NCBI GenBank assembly: GCA_951213105.1
Contig: OX578138.1
Location: forward strand, 64,951,040-65,015,039
From: Amaurobius ferox
Lineage: Eukaryota > Arthropoda > Arachnida > Araneae > Amaurobiidae
DNA length: 64,000 nt
Direction of reading: 5' to 3'
The number at the start of each line of letters is the position of its first letter. Position 1 is the first letter of the stretch. The notes beneath the pieces are model-generated. The model was not told where the DNA came from. It saw nothing but the letters and a program-made list of their open reading frames with translations, and did no database searches. Positions 1 to 12,568 of this stretch are shown here, one piece after another. The translations under genes and the position numbers were made by a program.

Positions 1-1853
1 CGAAAAATTCAATTTTTCTAGGGGTTTTTATCGAACGACCGAGCCCTATACCAAATTGCAAGTCTTTATCTATTCGGGAAGTGCCTAAAAAAGGCATGAC
101 AGACAGACAGATAGACACTTGGCAATTAGTATATATAGATATTTTATGTTACTAGTCTTAAAAAGAAAGCAAATGAGTTAATATTGCGGTATTGTAAATA
201 TTAGAAAAAATATTCTTATACATACATATTTAATGCTACTATTGTATTTAGGCACAAATGCAAAAATTAGGCATTTCAAAAATTTTAACTTCAATTATGA
301 TCGCAACATTTAATAATCGCTAATGTCACTTAACAACTGCAAAACAAACATCTGAATTTAACAAATGTAACATTTGGAATGGAAACAGAGTGGTGGATAG
401 GTGTTGCGTGGAGAGACACAAAACTGTTTGATTAATCCAATTCATTATTTATACTCTTATCCGGATTTTTTTTCTTTTTTTTTTTTAAGTCAAAAATTCA
501 AGAAAGTCGAATGAGAGGTCGAATACGAGTCAAATCAAAGTGGAATAAGAGGTTATTTCTAATGTAGTATTTTTATGATGAATCTAATGTTCTCATTATG
601 AAAAGGCTAACATATACCATTTTCGAAATATTTAACATTTTATGAAGGAATTTTTCGAAAACTGGAACTTTGCCTATATTGTCAATAATGGACCTAAATT
701 AACAGTAAATTTAAGTTTATTCACCAATTATGTATAAAACAGGGTTGTAATTAGAAATTAAAATCATTATTGATATTACTAAATAAAATTGAAAGTATGA
801 AATGCCAAATTGTTTTGACATTAAAAGTTCTAACATTATAAAACTAAAATGCCAGACACATTTTATATTCACTTATTATCTGCTATATAAATTATCTTTG
901 TTAATGTCTATAGTTTTCTCTATAAATTAAACAAGAATTTGTATGGCATAATATTTAATTAAGATAATTAATATTATGCCATAGTAATTAAGATAATTTT
1001 ATAAGATGATAAAAATTGTCAATACAGTCAAGCAGGAAAAAAATTTTCCTGACATAAAACAAGGATGATATACAGAATCAGTTCAGGACATAGGAATTTA
1101 AAAAGAACATGAAATATAAAAGAAATACTATTTTATGGAACATACTATACTAATATAAAGTTTCAATTTGATGACTACTTAATGGGTAGAACTGATAATC
1201 GCAGATGATATTAAAGTGTATATTCAAAACTGTGGTGTCGAGGATGATAACACAAAATACCAATGCTTTATATAGGTTGAAAATTAAAGTGGGAAATCTA
1301 TATTTCTTTTATGTGTAGTTGAGAAATCATAAAAAATATAATTTAAATAATAAAGTCAAGTAAGAGATTTTTTCTTATCGATTTTTAGAAGAAGGATCAA
1401 ATGGGATCATTCATGGGTTGCTAGAATGAATTGTTATAAAATTGGAATGTTAAGTTAAGACTAGTTCAAAATTTTAAAAATCAGCAATAATTTTAAAACA
1501 GTAAACATTGGCAGCCTTTATAAAAATACGATATTCATTTGATAACTAGAATGGTAGTGAAAACCTGTGTTTTAGAAATATGGATTTATCCAGGTCAAAA
1601 ATCAAAGAGTAAAACCATGTTTTACAGTTTAAACAACAAATAATTGTCATCAAATTTCTAATTGTTCAATTGCAACATTTTAAAAGCTATTTTATGAAAT
1701 TTTAAGTAAAAAGATGTTTTTGCTCTTAAATTCATTTAAGACACTGCAGATTTTAACAATTTTGACTGTTCGTGATTAAATGTATTCAAATATTCTGTCA
1801 CAAAATAGTAATACATCAAATCCTCACAAGCATTTTGCCTATAAAAATATAAA
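1..1853. other. AT-rich unassigned DNA
   Basis: No coding region of convincing length or similarity is seen on either strand. The interval holds a short GACA-type run at about 98-117, which may be the end of a truncated transposon, and a short-loop hairpin at 942-983. The rest is A+T-rich sequence with homopolymer runs, probably intergenic or intronic. Confidence 0.5.
942..983. repeat. Short-loop inverted repeat (hairpin)
   Basis: Arms of 19-20 bases at 942-961 and 965-983 are reverse complements except for one extra T in the left arm. About three bases separate them. Confidence 0.75.
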
Positions 1854-2069
1854 TACAGTAAAACCTCAATAAGTCATCACCTGGATAACTCAGCACTCCA
1901 GATAAGTAATATTCATCAGTCCTGTCTGGCACACATAGGTGATAATGTAATTAAACCCTCATTTTCATGTCGTTAATACAAATGGTATTCCAGATAACTT
2001 GTCACCGTCAAAAAGGTATGAGACAAGGGGACGACTGAAATTAGTCACATTTACACTTAGCATAACTAT

Positions 2070-2455
2070 AGCCAACGGCCGTACCATGCTGAAAACACTG
2101 GTTCTCGTTAGATCACCAAAGTCAGGCAGCATCGAGCACGGTTAGTACTTGGGTGGGTGACCACCTGGAAACACCGCATGCTGTTGGCACATTTCGGGCG
2201 CGGTAGCCCGGTGGTTTGCGCGCTGGATTTGCACGCTGCCATAACTGCCGCCATGTTCATGCGGAGTACGATCACATTAAACATGTGGGTCCGTAAGTCC
2301 TTCTGAGAGGTTGGTGGTAGGGGAAGGAGGGTATGGTCCCTGTGGATGCCTCCCCCACTGGGTTCCGGTCTAAATTGGGTGGCACTTCTCGGCCATCCAA
2401 ACAGTTACCTTACACCTTTCTGGTTGGTCGGACGGTCTAGGTCTCAACAACAACA
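2070..2455 (+). mobile_element. Chimeric SINE: 5S rRNA head joined to a tRNA-derived SINE
   Basis: A 386-bp insertion is bounded by a perfect 15-bp TSD, ACTTAGCATAACTAT, at 2055-2069 and 2456-2470. It starts with a full-length 5S rRNA-like sequence (2071-2190). A five-base linker follows, then the SINE family found elsewhere in this window (2196-2455), ending in CAACAACAAC. Relative to other copies, about 29 bases around the tRNA B box (GGTTCGATTCC) are missing after position 2236. The A-box-like part is kept. No run of four or more T lies between the 5S part and the tail, so a pol III transcript from the 5S internal promoter could cover the whole unit. The TSD shows that both parts arrived together. 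5S-headed SINEs (SINE3, AmnSINE1) are known in vertebrates. Whether this is a multicopy family here cannot be seen from one copy. Confidence 0.88.
2071..2190 (+). rRNA. 5S rRNA-like sequence (retroposed head, not a standard gene)
   Basis: All 120 bases align by eye with metazoan 5S rRNA. The 5' end GCCAACGGCC pairs with the 3' end GCTGTTGGC (helix I). The loop-A segment GTTCTCGTTAGATCACC is recognisable. So is the box-C internal promoter region, with AGTACTTGGGTGGGTGACC. There are several substitutions from typical arthropod 5S, for example in the region following the loop-A segment. No T-run terminator follows and the next bases are SINE, so this is a retroposed copy and not a member of a tandem 5S array. 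Confidence 0.85.
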
Positions 2456-2474
2456 ACTTAGCATAACTATGTGT

Positions 2475-3371
2475 GGAAAACAGAAAATAAAACTTTAGTG
2501 ATTGTGAAAAACAAAAATCCAAGCTACCTCAAAAGCATTAAATCTCTCTGTTTATGAAGCAAATTCAAATGCATGGATGTCATGCATAGTTTGGGGAATA
2601 GAAATATTGCTTTCATTGTTGATAACTGTCCTGCCCAGTCTACCAGGAAATTCAAAACCTATTGGAATGATATTTCTACTACCAAACGTTACTTCACTTC
2701 TTTAACCCCTTGACCAAGGAGTTATTCGTGAATTTAAACATGGATATAAAACATTGCTAGCTAAAGATATGATAAATGCCCTTGATGAAAATACAGGTAC
2801 AAAAATTTTTGAAGTGTCCGTTTTGAATGTAATCAATTACATTTACAGAAATTGGAATTTAGTCTCAAGTAAAAGTGTGAAGAATGTCTTTAAACATTCA
2901 CAGTTTGTGTAGAATAACAAATAAAATGAAGATTCTGACCCTGATTCTTTATTGAATTTATTAGAAACCATAAATAAAAGTGGATGTACAGTTCCCGATT
3001 TTGATGACTACTTAGACATCGATAACAACGTTGCAATATGTTCTCAAACGACCATAAAATACTACAGAATTCCATTAACTTCAGAATTTTTTGAAAAGTA
3101 CTATGATGAAAGTAAAAATGAGGAAATTCTTTCACTATCTAATAAAACACAAGTTCTTAAATACTTAAAAGCCATTCGATATTCAAGGTACTATGATGAA
3201 AGTAAAAATGAGGAAATTCTTTCACTATCTAATAAAACACAAGTTCTTAAATACTTAAAAGCCATTCGATACTCAAGGTACTACAGAACTTTAAATATTT
3301 TTGAGAAGAAAGCCAATTTCACTAACAAATGTATGTTTCAGTCAAATTTAAACAAGTACTTGGTATCATAA
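2475..3371 (+). pseudogene. Tigger/pogo-type transposase relic (DDE_1 family)
   Basis: Conceptual translation in shifting frames gives the hallmarks of a Tigger transposase C-terminal half. These are a KNPSYLKSIKSL-like stretch, the catalytic DNCPA motif near 2620, and the DQGVIREFK motif near 2712. A long C-terminal segment with no recognised domain follows. Frameshifts and stops separate the motifs, and the N-terminal DNA-binding half and first catalytic Asp region are missing. The open stretch at 2952-3371 (139 residues) contains an exact in-frame 30-residue duplication. The product cannot be functional. It is the internal coding remnant of the element at 1856-3634. Confidence 0.72.
3098..3277 (+). 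repeat. Two-copy 90-bp in-frame tandem duplication
   Basis: The 90 bases starting at 3098 are repeated from 3188 with about one difference. The period is a multiple of three, so the frame stays open. The duplicated residues begin YYDESKNEEI. Confidence 0.92.
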
Positions 3372-3634
3372 TTAGTATGCAAAATTGTAGTATTAAAACT
3401 TCAAGAATATTCAAATAAATCTTCAAAGTGATAAAGTTAACTTTCTTATCATATATGTAATTTATTAGTACATCAAACTATTAATTTATATAAATTGTTA
3501 TGAATATCATCATAAATTTAAAATTTAAATGATCATTATAGTAATGCATATTTAGTACTTTTACTAGTTACCCCGCTCGGCTTAAGTAGTTGAATTTTCT
3601 TGGTCTTTTGAGTGATGACTCATCCAGGTTTAAC

Positions 3635-6600
3635 TTAAGGCTTTAGATTAAAAAAAATCAACAGTAGCCAGTGGCCAGTGACCTCATAAAGCTCAGTGGC
3701 CACTTTGATGATGTTAGTGGCCATAATTTTGTACTCGATTTTGATCTCCCCCCCCCCCCCCCAATTTTCTAACAATTTTTTTTTCCACGAACACATTCAA
3801 TTTGCTCTAAGCATATATATATATATATATATAATAATTATTTATTAATTATATAAATAAATAAAAATGAAAAGTAATAAAATAAGCTAAAAAAATTAGA
3901 AAAATCAAAAACATCTGAAAATAAGATATATTAATATTATGTTTTCAATTATATTTTTGCTAAAATTTTGTAACTTTAACCAGTTTGAAACTACGATTCG
4001 AGGGCCCTTATAATGGTGTATAGTGGCATTTTCGTTTATTAATTTCTTCTATGAATCTCTTGTTTAGTAAGAATTTTCATCTTTGCTGCATGTACATATT
4101 CTATTTTGCTTATACGGGTAATAGTCCTGTCTCCTGTTCTGACTCACTGGATGGGTCTGGGAGTGTCGCTGTGAACGTTCGTACTGCCTCCTAGGTTGTA
4201 TTTCGTCATGTTCATTCCGGTACTTCTAGATATTTATTATACTGTTGAGGTTGGTCACATATACATGTGGTGAAAGAAGAAGGATTCCTGCCACATGTTA
4301 ATACAAATTTTCCTAATGCTTCTTATCTTCATTTTTTTATCTTATGGTGCCTCTAGTCCGAGTTTGGACATTTATAGTAATGTACTATTTTCCAATCTTA
4401 AACAGGAATTTGTTTGGGTTAAATAGAATTAAATACTCAGACCTGAAGATGAATTTAATTTTTTTTAATCTCCGAATGTGAGCCGGTGCTGATCTTTTCT
4501 ATTATCGGCATTATGGTAGTGGTTTTGCTTCTATGGTGATGTTAATATTTCAAGATTACTTGAATTAATTATTTTTATTATTACTTCTTTCTAATATATA
4601 TATATATATATATATTTACAGGGTCCATTCTAGGATTTCAAAAGGGCAGGTTGCTGACTTTAAAAAAGGAGCACATTGCATACGAAAGGGCACAATTATA
4701 AATTTTAGCTAAAGAATGCATTGCATAATGTGGCCCACATGTAGTAAAAAAGATACAGATAATTTATCTATTTCAAAACTTAAATTCAAAGCATAAAAAA
4801 AAAATTAACAAAACAAAATTGCAAATATACAGAAAATTTTATAATTACATTAAAAAAGTAAGAGATATTATAATTACATTTATAATATCTCTTACTTTAA
4901 AATATATTCTTGATAAATTAATTTTTTAAACTGCACAAATTGAAGATAATAGTTAGAATCCTCATAATTTAGGCTGCTTACTTAAGATCAGAAAAATAGA
5001 TAGAAATACTTAATTACTTATGCATCATTTTATATACACAAACATAAATTTTTATAATATAAGGGGGGTGGGGGCGGAGGATATTTATAAGGGGTTCATA
5101 AAAGAACAATGATGGTTATAAATATTCATGTGTAATGCAAGTGCTAATACATTTCTTATTGATAGGAAATAATAAGGAACATTAATTAAAGGGAAGGAAT
5201 AAAACCCATTGTAAACAATGCCTGGGTTCAAAGCAGTCAGTCACTGGCTGGTAGGTTCATGATGAGGCCAATTGTTGACAACTGAAAAATGTGTGATTTT
5301 TTTTTTTTCAACTTGTTTGATGTTATGCAAAATTGTGTTTAAATATTTTATAATTAAAAAATTTACAGATATATTACCCATACTTATTTACAGGTTTATT
5401 ATATGGTAGACATAAGTAAAACAACATATCCTTCTCTCCATACCTTAAGATGGCGAGTACTTCAGTTAGGTGAAAGACACTACTATGTTAACAAGGAAAA
5501 CTAAATAATAGATCTACTTTCCTATTATTAAGATCTATTATTTGATGAGGAGGTGGGGTAAAAATTAGGGGAAATTTAAGAGATTGGCAAAATACAAAAC
5601 TTAATTTTTCTGATAACACAAATTTATAAATATATATTTATTTTTTAATGAGTAATATTGTTAACATGCATTTATTGCTAACTTCTCATTTTGGATATTG
5701 AATACATTTTCAAAACTTTATTTCAGGTGTTTTTTCTAAATCTAAGTTTTCTGCAAGTCGCTGTCAGTATCCCCATCTTTTCCATTTCCTAAAAGTTTTC
5801 AAAATTTTGATCTTTCATTTATCATTTTCTGAATATTTTAAACATTTATTGTCACTCATTTTTTAACCCTGTTTTAAATCTTACCGAAGTTTTTCTTATT
5901 ATAGGAATTTTTCAGTGTTTTATAATTGTTTACCAAGTCATCTAAAAAAATTCATTTACCATGAAGCTGATTCAAATACTTTTGGGGTCAATGTTAAATT
6001 CCTTTTTTCCCATAACACTTTACTTATTCAACATTTTGTCAGCTTTAATTTTTTGCCAAAATTACAGATTATTTCTGAATATGCCTGTTTCTTAAGTTTT
6101 TAAATTCTCTTATTTTGATCTTTTTTTTTTCACAGCTGATGAAGCATTTACTATTAATATTTATGCCTTTTTTATTAAGAAATCCGGCCACTCATTTTTT
6201 TTTTAATTTATGGGATTTTACCAATGAGTTTCTGCGAGTTTTAAATAATCTATATTCTTGTTTCTACCTTTTGATCACTTAGTCTGTAATTTTAAAATTA
6301 TCGCGATCCCGATATTTCGGTCATTTTTCCCGTTATATTATCGGACATTATAAACTTAGCAACCATTTTTATTGTAAAATTTCTCTAATATGTTTATTTT
6401 ATAACAACTAAATTCTTTATCCTTTTGAAGAAATTGGATTTTATTTAATATTTTGACGTTTTTGAATTTAAAAAATATCTGTTTGTATCGCTAAAAACAT
6501 AGGCCGTTTTATTGCTTTACTCGAATTTTCTAATCAACGGGGTGGGACATGAACCAACTTTGGCCGCGGATAAGTTGAAAATCGAGCCGATTTAACTTTG

Positions 6601-8630
6601 AATTGATAATTGTTTACCGTTGGCACTAATGAAAACACAACTAAGCGGTAAACAGTTTAAGAATACAAACATTTTTAGTTTTTTACATCATCGATGACAG
6701 ATTAATAACATAAAACAAGGTATCATCTATAACAGGAAATCTGAAATTTCTCGGATTGAGAAACTATTGCGCGCCGAAACTTTAACAATTGCGAATTTTT
6801 TGCGATTAATATCTAGGCAGCATAGAAGCAACTACGCGCAATTTTTGCCATCGTCGTTCATATTTACTATATGATCGTTAATGAACAGTACATATATATG
6901 TAAGTTGAAATAGAACAATTCATAATGTCGCAATATTGGCAATTTAGCTCCGAAAAGCATCCCGAAGGTTGACGCCTTTTATTAGCGCCTGGCATTCCCA
7001 GCTACAGCGTACACCCAAAACTATTGTACATGGATTATTTTTTTTAATTTATCATGATGCAAAATACGTTATGAATATTTAACCAATAAATAAATTTACA
7101 AGCTGAAAATAGCGGGGGCATTTTTATTTTAATGCGCGATTTTAATTCCGCATCCGCTTTCGGAAACAGTTTAAAAATTTAAGGCAAATGTAAAAATGAT
7201 GAAAGCTCTATTAGTACAGTATGTAAAAGTGGGGCCACTCCGAATTTCGGTAAGGTGCTGTTGGGGTCAATTGATAGAATGCGCTGCGCCCGGGCATGCC
7301 TCAAAAGTAAACATATCGGAGATCACGGGGAGGAAGGAGATAGGAATGTGGATAGTAGTAGCACTCATTCTCGGCTGCAGGTGCAATAAATTAACAGCCG
7401 TAGCAGTATTGTGGTGATTTTTGACAGATTTTTCTCACTCCCCAGAGGGATTGTTTAGGAAAAGAGTCATTTTTGACTATCGCAGTTAGGCCGATCAAGA
7501 TTTCGTTAATAGATCGTTTAAGTTGAATCGCCATGGGCAAGTAAGACTTTTAACGGCTGGGTTGGGGAGATATAAATAGGATACCTACGGAATATTCTCC
7601 CGAGGGGGGGGGGGGACGACAATGAAAAACCCTTTATGATACCAGTCTTGTTTACCGACTGTCTAATTTGGGTTTGGTTCAGAGGAATTAGGCTCATCCG
7701 TGCGGGTGTTCCTGAAACTCCACAGAGATTAGACTTTTGACATTCTGATATAGAAACATGTAAATTTTGCAGGTCGCCATTTTTGGCGATAGACATTACA
7801 TTTTACGGTCGCCAAGAGTAATTCTTTAGTCGCCACTGGCGATGTGGCGACCGCTAATCTCGACCTTTAGTTTAACTGTATATTTAACAGATTAATTACT
7901 ATGAGAAATTCAGTTTTTCAAGTAGGTAAAAAAAAAAATATGTAATCAATAGTAATAATATCAAATGAAATTGTTAGGATGTTTGCAAGAATTTTGATCC
8001 AGATCACTTTAGAAATTTAGTACGGTATATATATATATAAGTGACAGAATTATTTTATATATAGATTTGCTGAATCTATACATGTATTGTGTAATAATAT
8101 CAAATTTTATAGTGATATAAAGTATATTAAGTGAATTAAATTCATACTAGACATACATCATAATCTATAGGCACAATCTAAAGGGAAAAAAATACTTCTA
8201 TGTAAATAAATAAAAAACAAAATACAATACCCTGCTGGTTGAGAAGAATTACAAGATAATCTTAAATTTTCAATCATGTTCTCTGATACAGAATTTGATT
8301 TGTCGGAATCCTGTAATATACAACTAAATTAATTTTAGAGAATAAAAAAAATAATAAATGGCAATCTGCTAACTTTTGTCAAAAACTGAAGCTTTTACTA
8401 CATCAAATATGTGAACCTTTGGCCTGTAACCTTTTCAGATTTCTTCTATAATTTTTATTTTGAAGGCCTTTGCAGATGGGTTTCTGTACCTTATAAAATT
8501 ATTTTTCTGAAATCAATATATTTTATATTTACACAATGTTAATGGTTATGTCTTTATTTATTTATATAAACAAAATATGTGTGACCAAACATTTTTGTTT
8601 GTAATATTGTATAGCTATCATTGTTTAATT
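3635..8630. other. Unassigned AT-rich DNA with simple repeats
   Basis: No gene is recognised. Contents: a poly-C tract at about 3748-3761, TA microsatellites near 3812 and 4591, a perfect hairpin at 4855-4898, and a smaller hairpin with 13-base arms near 5502-5555. A less AT-rich stretch lies at about 6290-7870 with a poly-G tract near 7604. At 7750-7865 several short palindromes of the type GTCGCC/GGCGAC occur. They vaguely resemble the inner end of the hAT-A elements at 26.8 and 27.7 kb, so a decayed hAT end is possible. A segment near 3650-3735 repeats AGTGGCCA-type words. Neither resemblance is strong enough to call an element. Confidence 0.45.
4855..4898. repeat. Perfect short-loop hairpin
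   Basis: Two 19-base arms (4855-4873 and 4880-4898) are exact reverse complements with a six-base loop, TTACAT. Confidence 0.9.
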
Positions 8631-11143
8631 CAGTCAAGCCTTGTTAATGCAAAATTGCTTATCATGAAATGTAGCTTAATATGACATGAAAGTGGGCTTC
8701 CGTCGGATAAGACTGTAGTGTTGATTTATTTGTTTAATAAGAAATGTATTACACAAATTTCCACTTAAGAAAAATAAATTAGCTCTAAGTCAAAACCTCT
8801 AACAAATTAACTCTAAGTCAAATTCTTTACACCAAGAAGTTTTCAGATTTGGACTCTGCTTTAAAACTTCTTCGAACTCACACACCTCTGTTATTGGAAA
8901 GCCTTTCATAGTGGGTGAAGTCTCTAAAGGTTTCTTGGCCCAAGGACAACATTCCACCTCTTTACTGCTCCTCCTAATTTCTTTGTTGCGTAGAAGTTGC
9001 TTTCAACATTGAACAGGTAAGCAACAAACCACTTATTCACAATGGAAGTTTGAGAGAAGGAATTTGCTTTCTTGGAACAATCCAATAACAAATTTAAGCA
9101 TCAGTAGATTGTCGAAACTCAGTTGCAGTTGCTCCCAAAATCATGTCAAGATGAGTCGAAAGCAGAAATCTTTAATTTTAGAAACAAAGCAAAAATTGAA
9201 GTTAGCAATAGAGAATTGTAAACGACAAGAAATTGTAGCAAATGTGGAATCCCCAACAGCACTCTCTCTACAATTTTAAAGAATCATGGAAAGATCGAAA
9301 AGACTTATGCTGTCTGCATTTTGAGACAGCAAAAAAGTGGATGCAAACACAGAAGAATGGAGACATAAAAGTTACACTCTTACAATGGATAACATAGGCA
9401 AGAAGTAAGAACATCATTTTAACAGGTGTGGTTTTGCATGAGTAGGAAAAAGTTTTTGGTGATGTGCTTGGTGTGAGTGAATTCATTTGCTCCAACGATC
9501 GGCTCTTAAGGAGAGCACCATGGAATTGTTTGCAAAAGGATATGCAGAGAAGAATCTGCTGCAGGTCAGAACACTGTAGATTTGTTCTTTTTATTTTCGA
9601 AAAATGGCAGTCCTTAAGAAATATTATATTATGTACTTTAGTGTTATTTTCAATGCCGATGAAACAGAACTTTTTTTAAAGCACATCCCTTGTGCACAAG
9701 TACCATGAAAGGAGGAAAATGCTATGGAAGAAAATGCAGTAAAAAGAGAATCATCATTATAGTTGCTTGCAATATGGATGAAAACAAAAAATTACCATTG
9801 TTTGTAATTGGCAAGTCGGCCAAATTATGCTACTTTAAGCATGTAAAAACTTTACCTGTTTACTACACTTCAAGCAAGAAGGTCTGGATGAACAAAGCAA
9901 TCTTCACCAAATGACTAGTAGACCTAGAATTGAAATTCTACTGGGAAAAAGAAAGATTGCTCCAATCAGATCAGTGTTCAAGGAGCAATTAAGCCATTAA
10001 TTGCAAGTTTCCTTTGCCAAATAATACTGTGAAGATTCAGTCTTGTGACCAAGGAATTATTCAATGCTTGAAGATGCATTACAAAGAAATTGTTTGGAAA
10101 ATGATTGAATGCTTTGACAAAATATAATTTCTATAGACCTATTGGAAGCAATGTCCTATTTAAGAAGTGCCTGGAAAGTGCCACTCTCAAAACTGTCAGA
10201 AATTGTTTCAGACATGGTAGGTTTATGGATGAAAAATATATTCAAGAAACAAATGAAACAGAACCTGAAATGTCGTTTGAATTAATTGCAGAGGCTGAAC
10301 AAAGAGTTTCAGTAGATTTGTTTGTAGAATGTGAAAATGTGCAGACAGATGAAGAGATAATTGCTGAATTAGTTGGAAAAAATGAAGATGTAAAGCTCAA
10401 CACGTCCAATGAAAATCTTGAACCAGATAGTTTAGTGTTCTTAAATGAAGCAGTAGTGGTATTGAAAACTATGCAGCATTTTCTTATGGAACAAGAGAAT
10501 GCTTTGTGTGCTTTGGATAATTTATAAGCGGTGCATTCATTTCTTAAAAGACATTCTTTCAATAAAAGCAAATGTCAATAACAGACTTTTTAAAACAATG
10601 ATTGACAGGTAAATAAATCTATTATTTCCTATCATGCATACAACTTGTTTGATTACTTCACTGAATTTAAAAGTGCTTATTATTTTCTACTTTTTAAGGG
10701 TAGCAATATTTTTATTGTTTATTTATGTTGGTTTTTAATTCTAACCTAGATAGCAACACTTTTTTGAAGGTTAACACAAAATGTTTTTATTACATGATCT
10801 GGAGAATTTTAATAGAATAGATTGACCATAAAACAATAGGCAGCCTCTGATTTATTGAAATGGACAGGATGGTCAATTTTAAATAAAACAAGAGTTATTG
10901 CATTACAAAATATTGTTCAATATATATGTAATAAACATGTGTTTCAGTTTAATAAAATTTAAAATGTCTATTGAAATTTATATATTTAGAGGTTTGATCT
11001 ACTCTTATAAAATAAATTTACTCTGGTTTAAAAACAGTAAAAGACTATAGATTAATTATATCTTAAATAAAGAGATTGGAAGTTGATTGTGATAATCCAT
11101 ACATTCATTAAAACCCCTACAGTTGTTTTGAAAAAGTTCACTG
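8631..11143 (+). mobile_element. Degenerate Tigger/pogo-type element (copy B), ends tentative
   Basis: A broken Tigger transposase fills 9064-10530. A plausible left end, CAGTCAAGCCTTGTTAATGC, starts at 8631. A weak complementary end finishing in CACTG-TA lies near 11143. The resulting 2.5-kb length fits an autonomous Tigger, but the termini match poorly and no clean TA duplication is seen. Trust the coding relic more than the boundaries. Confidence 0.45.
9064..10530 (+). pseudogene. Tigger/CENPB-like transposase relic
   Basis: Successive frames on the plus strand reproduce the order of a Tigger transposase. A short N-terminal start (MSRKQKSL) lies near 9150. NADETELFF, carrying the first catalytic Asp, is near 9656. 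A GGKCYGRKCSKKRI region follows, then LPLFVIGKSAK at about 9810 and a YYTSSKKVWMNKAIF segment to 9911. The third Asp motif CDQGII is near 10050, and a C-terminal ATLKTVRNCFRHGRF segment starts near 10178. At least six frameshifts or stops interrupt it. The DNCPAH block that should lie between about 9911 and 10040 is deleted, so the second catalytic Asp is lost. The last open part (10105-10527) is acidic, as in the family's C-terminal tail. Confidence 0.85.
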
Positions 11144-11544
11144 TATAAATATTTGTTAAATAAGAGCAGTTGCATTGCATTTAAATATTAATATACACAT
11201 AGAAATAATATATATAGAAATAATATTAATATACACATAGAAATAAATAGAATTTGGCCCACCACAGATTAAAAATTATGTCATTTGGTCCAGTTACTGA
11301 TGAAGGTTGCCCATACAAGGTATTTTATGGCAAAAACATGTAATATCAGGAGTAGGAAATTTTTCAGTAAATGTGATTAATTTTCAGCTATTAACTTATG
11401 GATGCATCAATGGAAAACTTTGTTTTATAGAAAACTGTATTATATTTATATTATATGTAAAAGCACATATGCATAAAAAAGCTAGTTAGTGCTAGAAAGC
11501 TCAAACTAATGAAAGGGGATGTATCTAATGCAAATATAAAAAAT

Positions 11545-12140
11545 AAGCAAAACAACTTTAAAAATAAAAGTTAGACATAAAAACATATATACAAGCCCGA
11601 GGGCTTGAAATGCCTGCCGGCATGAAATGCCTGCCATCAGAGACATATGACAGGGGAAAAAGGAACATTGGACTATTTATATCCAATCCAATCGCAATAA
11701 AAATTTCATATTATTAATGGCGGAAAGGTAACAGGCAAAAATAAGAAATCATCAAATATACAAACACAGTATATATAGAATTAAAATAAATTAAATAGAA
11801 AATATAATAAATTTAGATATTTAAATATGTAGACAATGATTTAACCTTCATAGAACCTTCAAGAAAAATATGCCATGTGAGCTGAATACCTAGTCAAACC
11901 GCAATCAAAAATTGCATATCATTAATGGCCAAACAGTACAGTTAAATTTACCTGTGCCTCTATGATATGAAAATTTTGATCATGGTTTGGCTGGATATAA
12001 ATAGAACAATATTCCTTTTTTCTCTGGTCATATGCCTCTGATGATGGGCATTTAATGCTCAAAAGTGCTCAGGTTTGTATATATGCTTTTACGTCTTTGA
12101 GTGAAAATAAAGACTTTTATGTTTAAAGTTGCTTTGTATT
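11545..12140. mobile_element. Inverted-repeat (MITE/foldback-like) element
   Basis: About 130-150 bases at each end are imperfect reverse complements. Shared words include CATATATACAAGCC or its complement next to the GAGGGCTTG/GAGCACTTT region, and ATCAGAGACATATGACA against the complement of 12020-12037. The interior at 11690-11960 also repeats a TCATATTATTAATGGC-like word. No coding sequence or clear TSD is seen, so the superfamily is undetermined. Confidence 0.6.
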
Positions 12141-12566
12141 TAAAATTTTAAATGTGCTGTCAATATTAATCAAAAACTATATTTAAACAGAATACAGCAA
12201 TAATTCTCTCTCTGAATATGATAATTTGCCAACCTACAAAATACTCCCCCCTAAAATAAACATTTGTATAATTTACTACAAACATTTACAGATCCAGGAT
12301 TTGCTCCCTTTGGAACCAAAACCAAATGTTGATCACTGAGGATTACTATTTGATAATTAGACCATGAGATATAGCAGTTAACATTTTTTTCCGGTAAAAC
12401 TTGATTTTACATGATAGAACTTGAGTTTATTACTTTATCATAAAATCTTAAAATGATCTTAAACAAATATGAAGAGTTCATAGCTCTAAGATAGAGTGAG
12501 CCGTTTTAAACTATTTATGCAATCCCCTAATACATTATTCTAGCTAAAAAAATAATATTTCAAATA
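12141..12566. other. Unassigned AT-rich spacer
   Basis: This spacer lies between the inverted-repeat element and the TA-flanked MITE. No coding or structural feature was recognised. Confidence 0.4.
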
Positions 12567-12568
12567 TA

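Larger units (their letters stand above)
1856..3634 (+). mobile_element. Degenerate Tigger/pogo-type DNA transposon (copy A)
   Basis: The left end begins TA-CAGTAAAACCTC at 1854, the usual start of pogo/Tigger terminal repeats. The right end at about 3611-3634 is its imperfect reverse complement (roughly 19 of 24 positions match). Between them lies a broken Tigger transposase in the same orientation. The flanking TA is intact on the left but mutated on the right. The element was later split by a 5S/tRNA chimeric SINE at 2070-2455. Net length without that insertion is about 1.4 kb, shorter than a typical autonomous Tigger, so it is an internally deleted, dead copy. Confidence 0.75.

Noticed and set aside
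2071..2190. A genuine chromosomal 5S rRNA gene
   Set aside because: It is fused to a SINE inside one TSD, has no terminator and carries substitutions in conserved positions.
7196..7796. Possible small genes in the less AT-rich block (73- and 92-codon frames)
   Set aside because: No domain, no start context or splice support. A poly-G tract interrupts the region.
3640..7870. A third hAT-A copy, from AGTGGCCA words at 3.65 kb to GACCGCTAATCTCGACC at 7.85 kb
   Set aside because: Only short words match, no CAGTG ends or 8-bp duplication were found, and the interior is not colinear with hAT-A.
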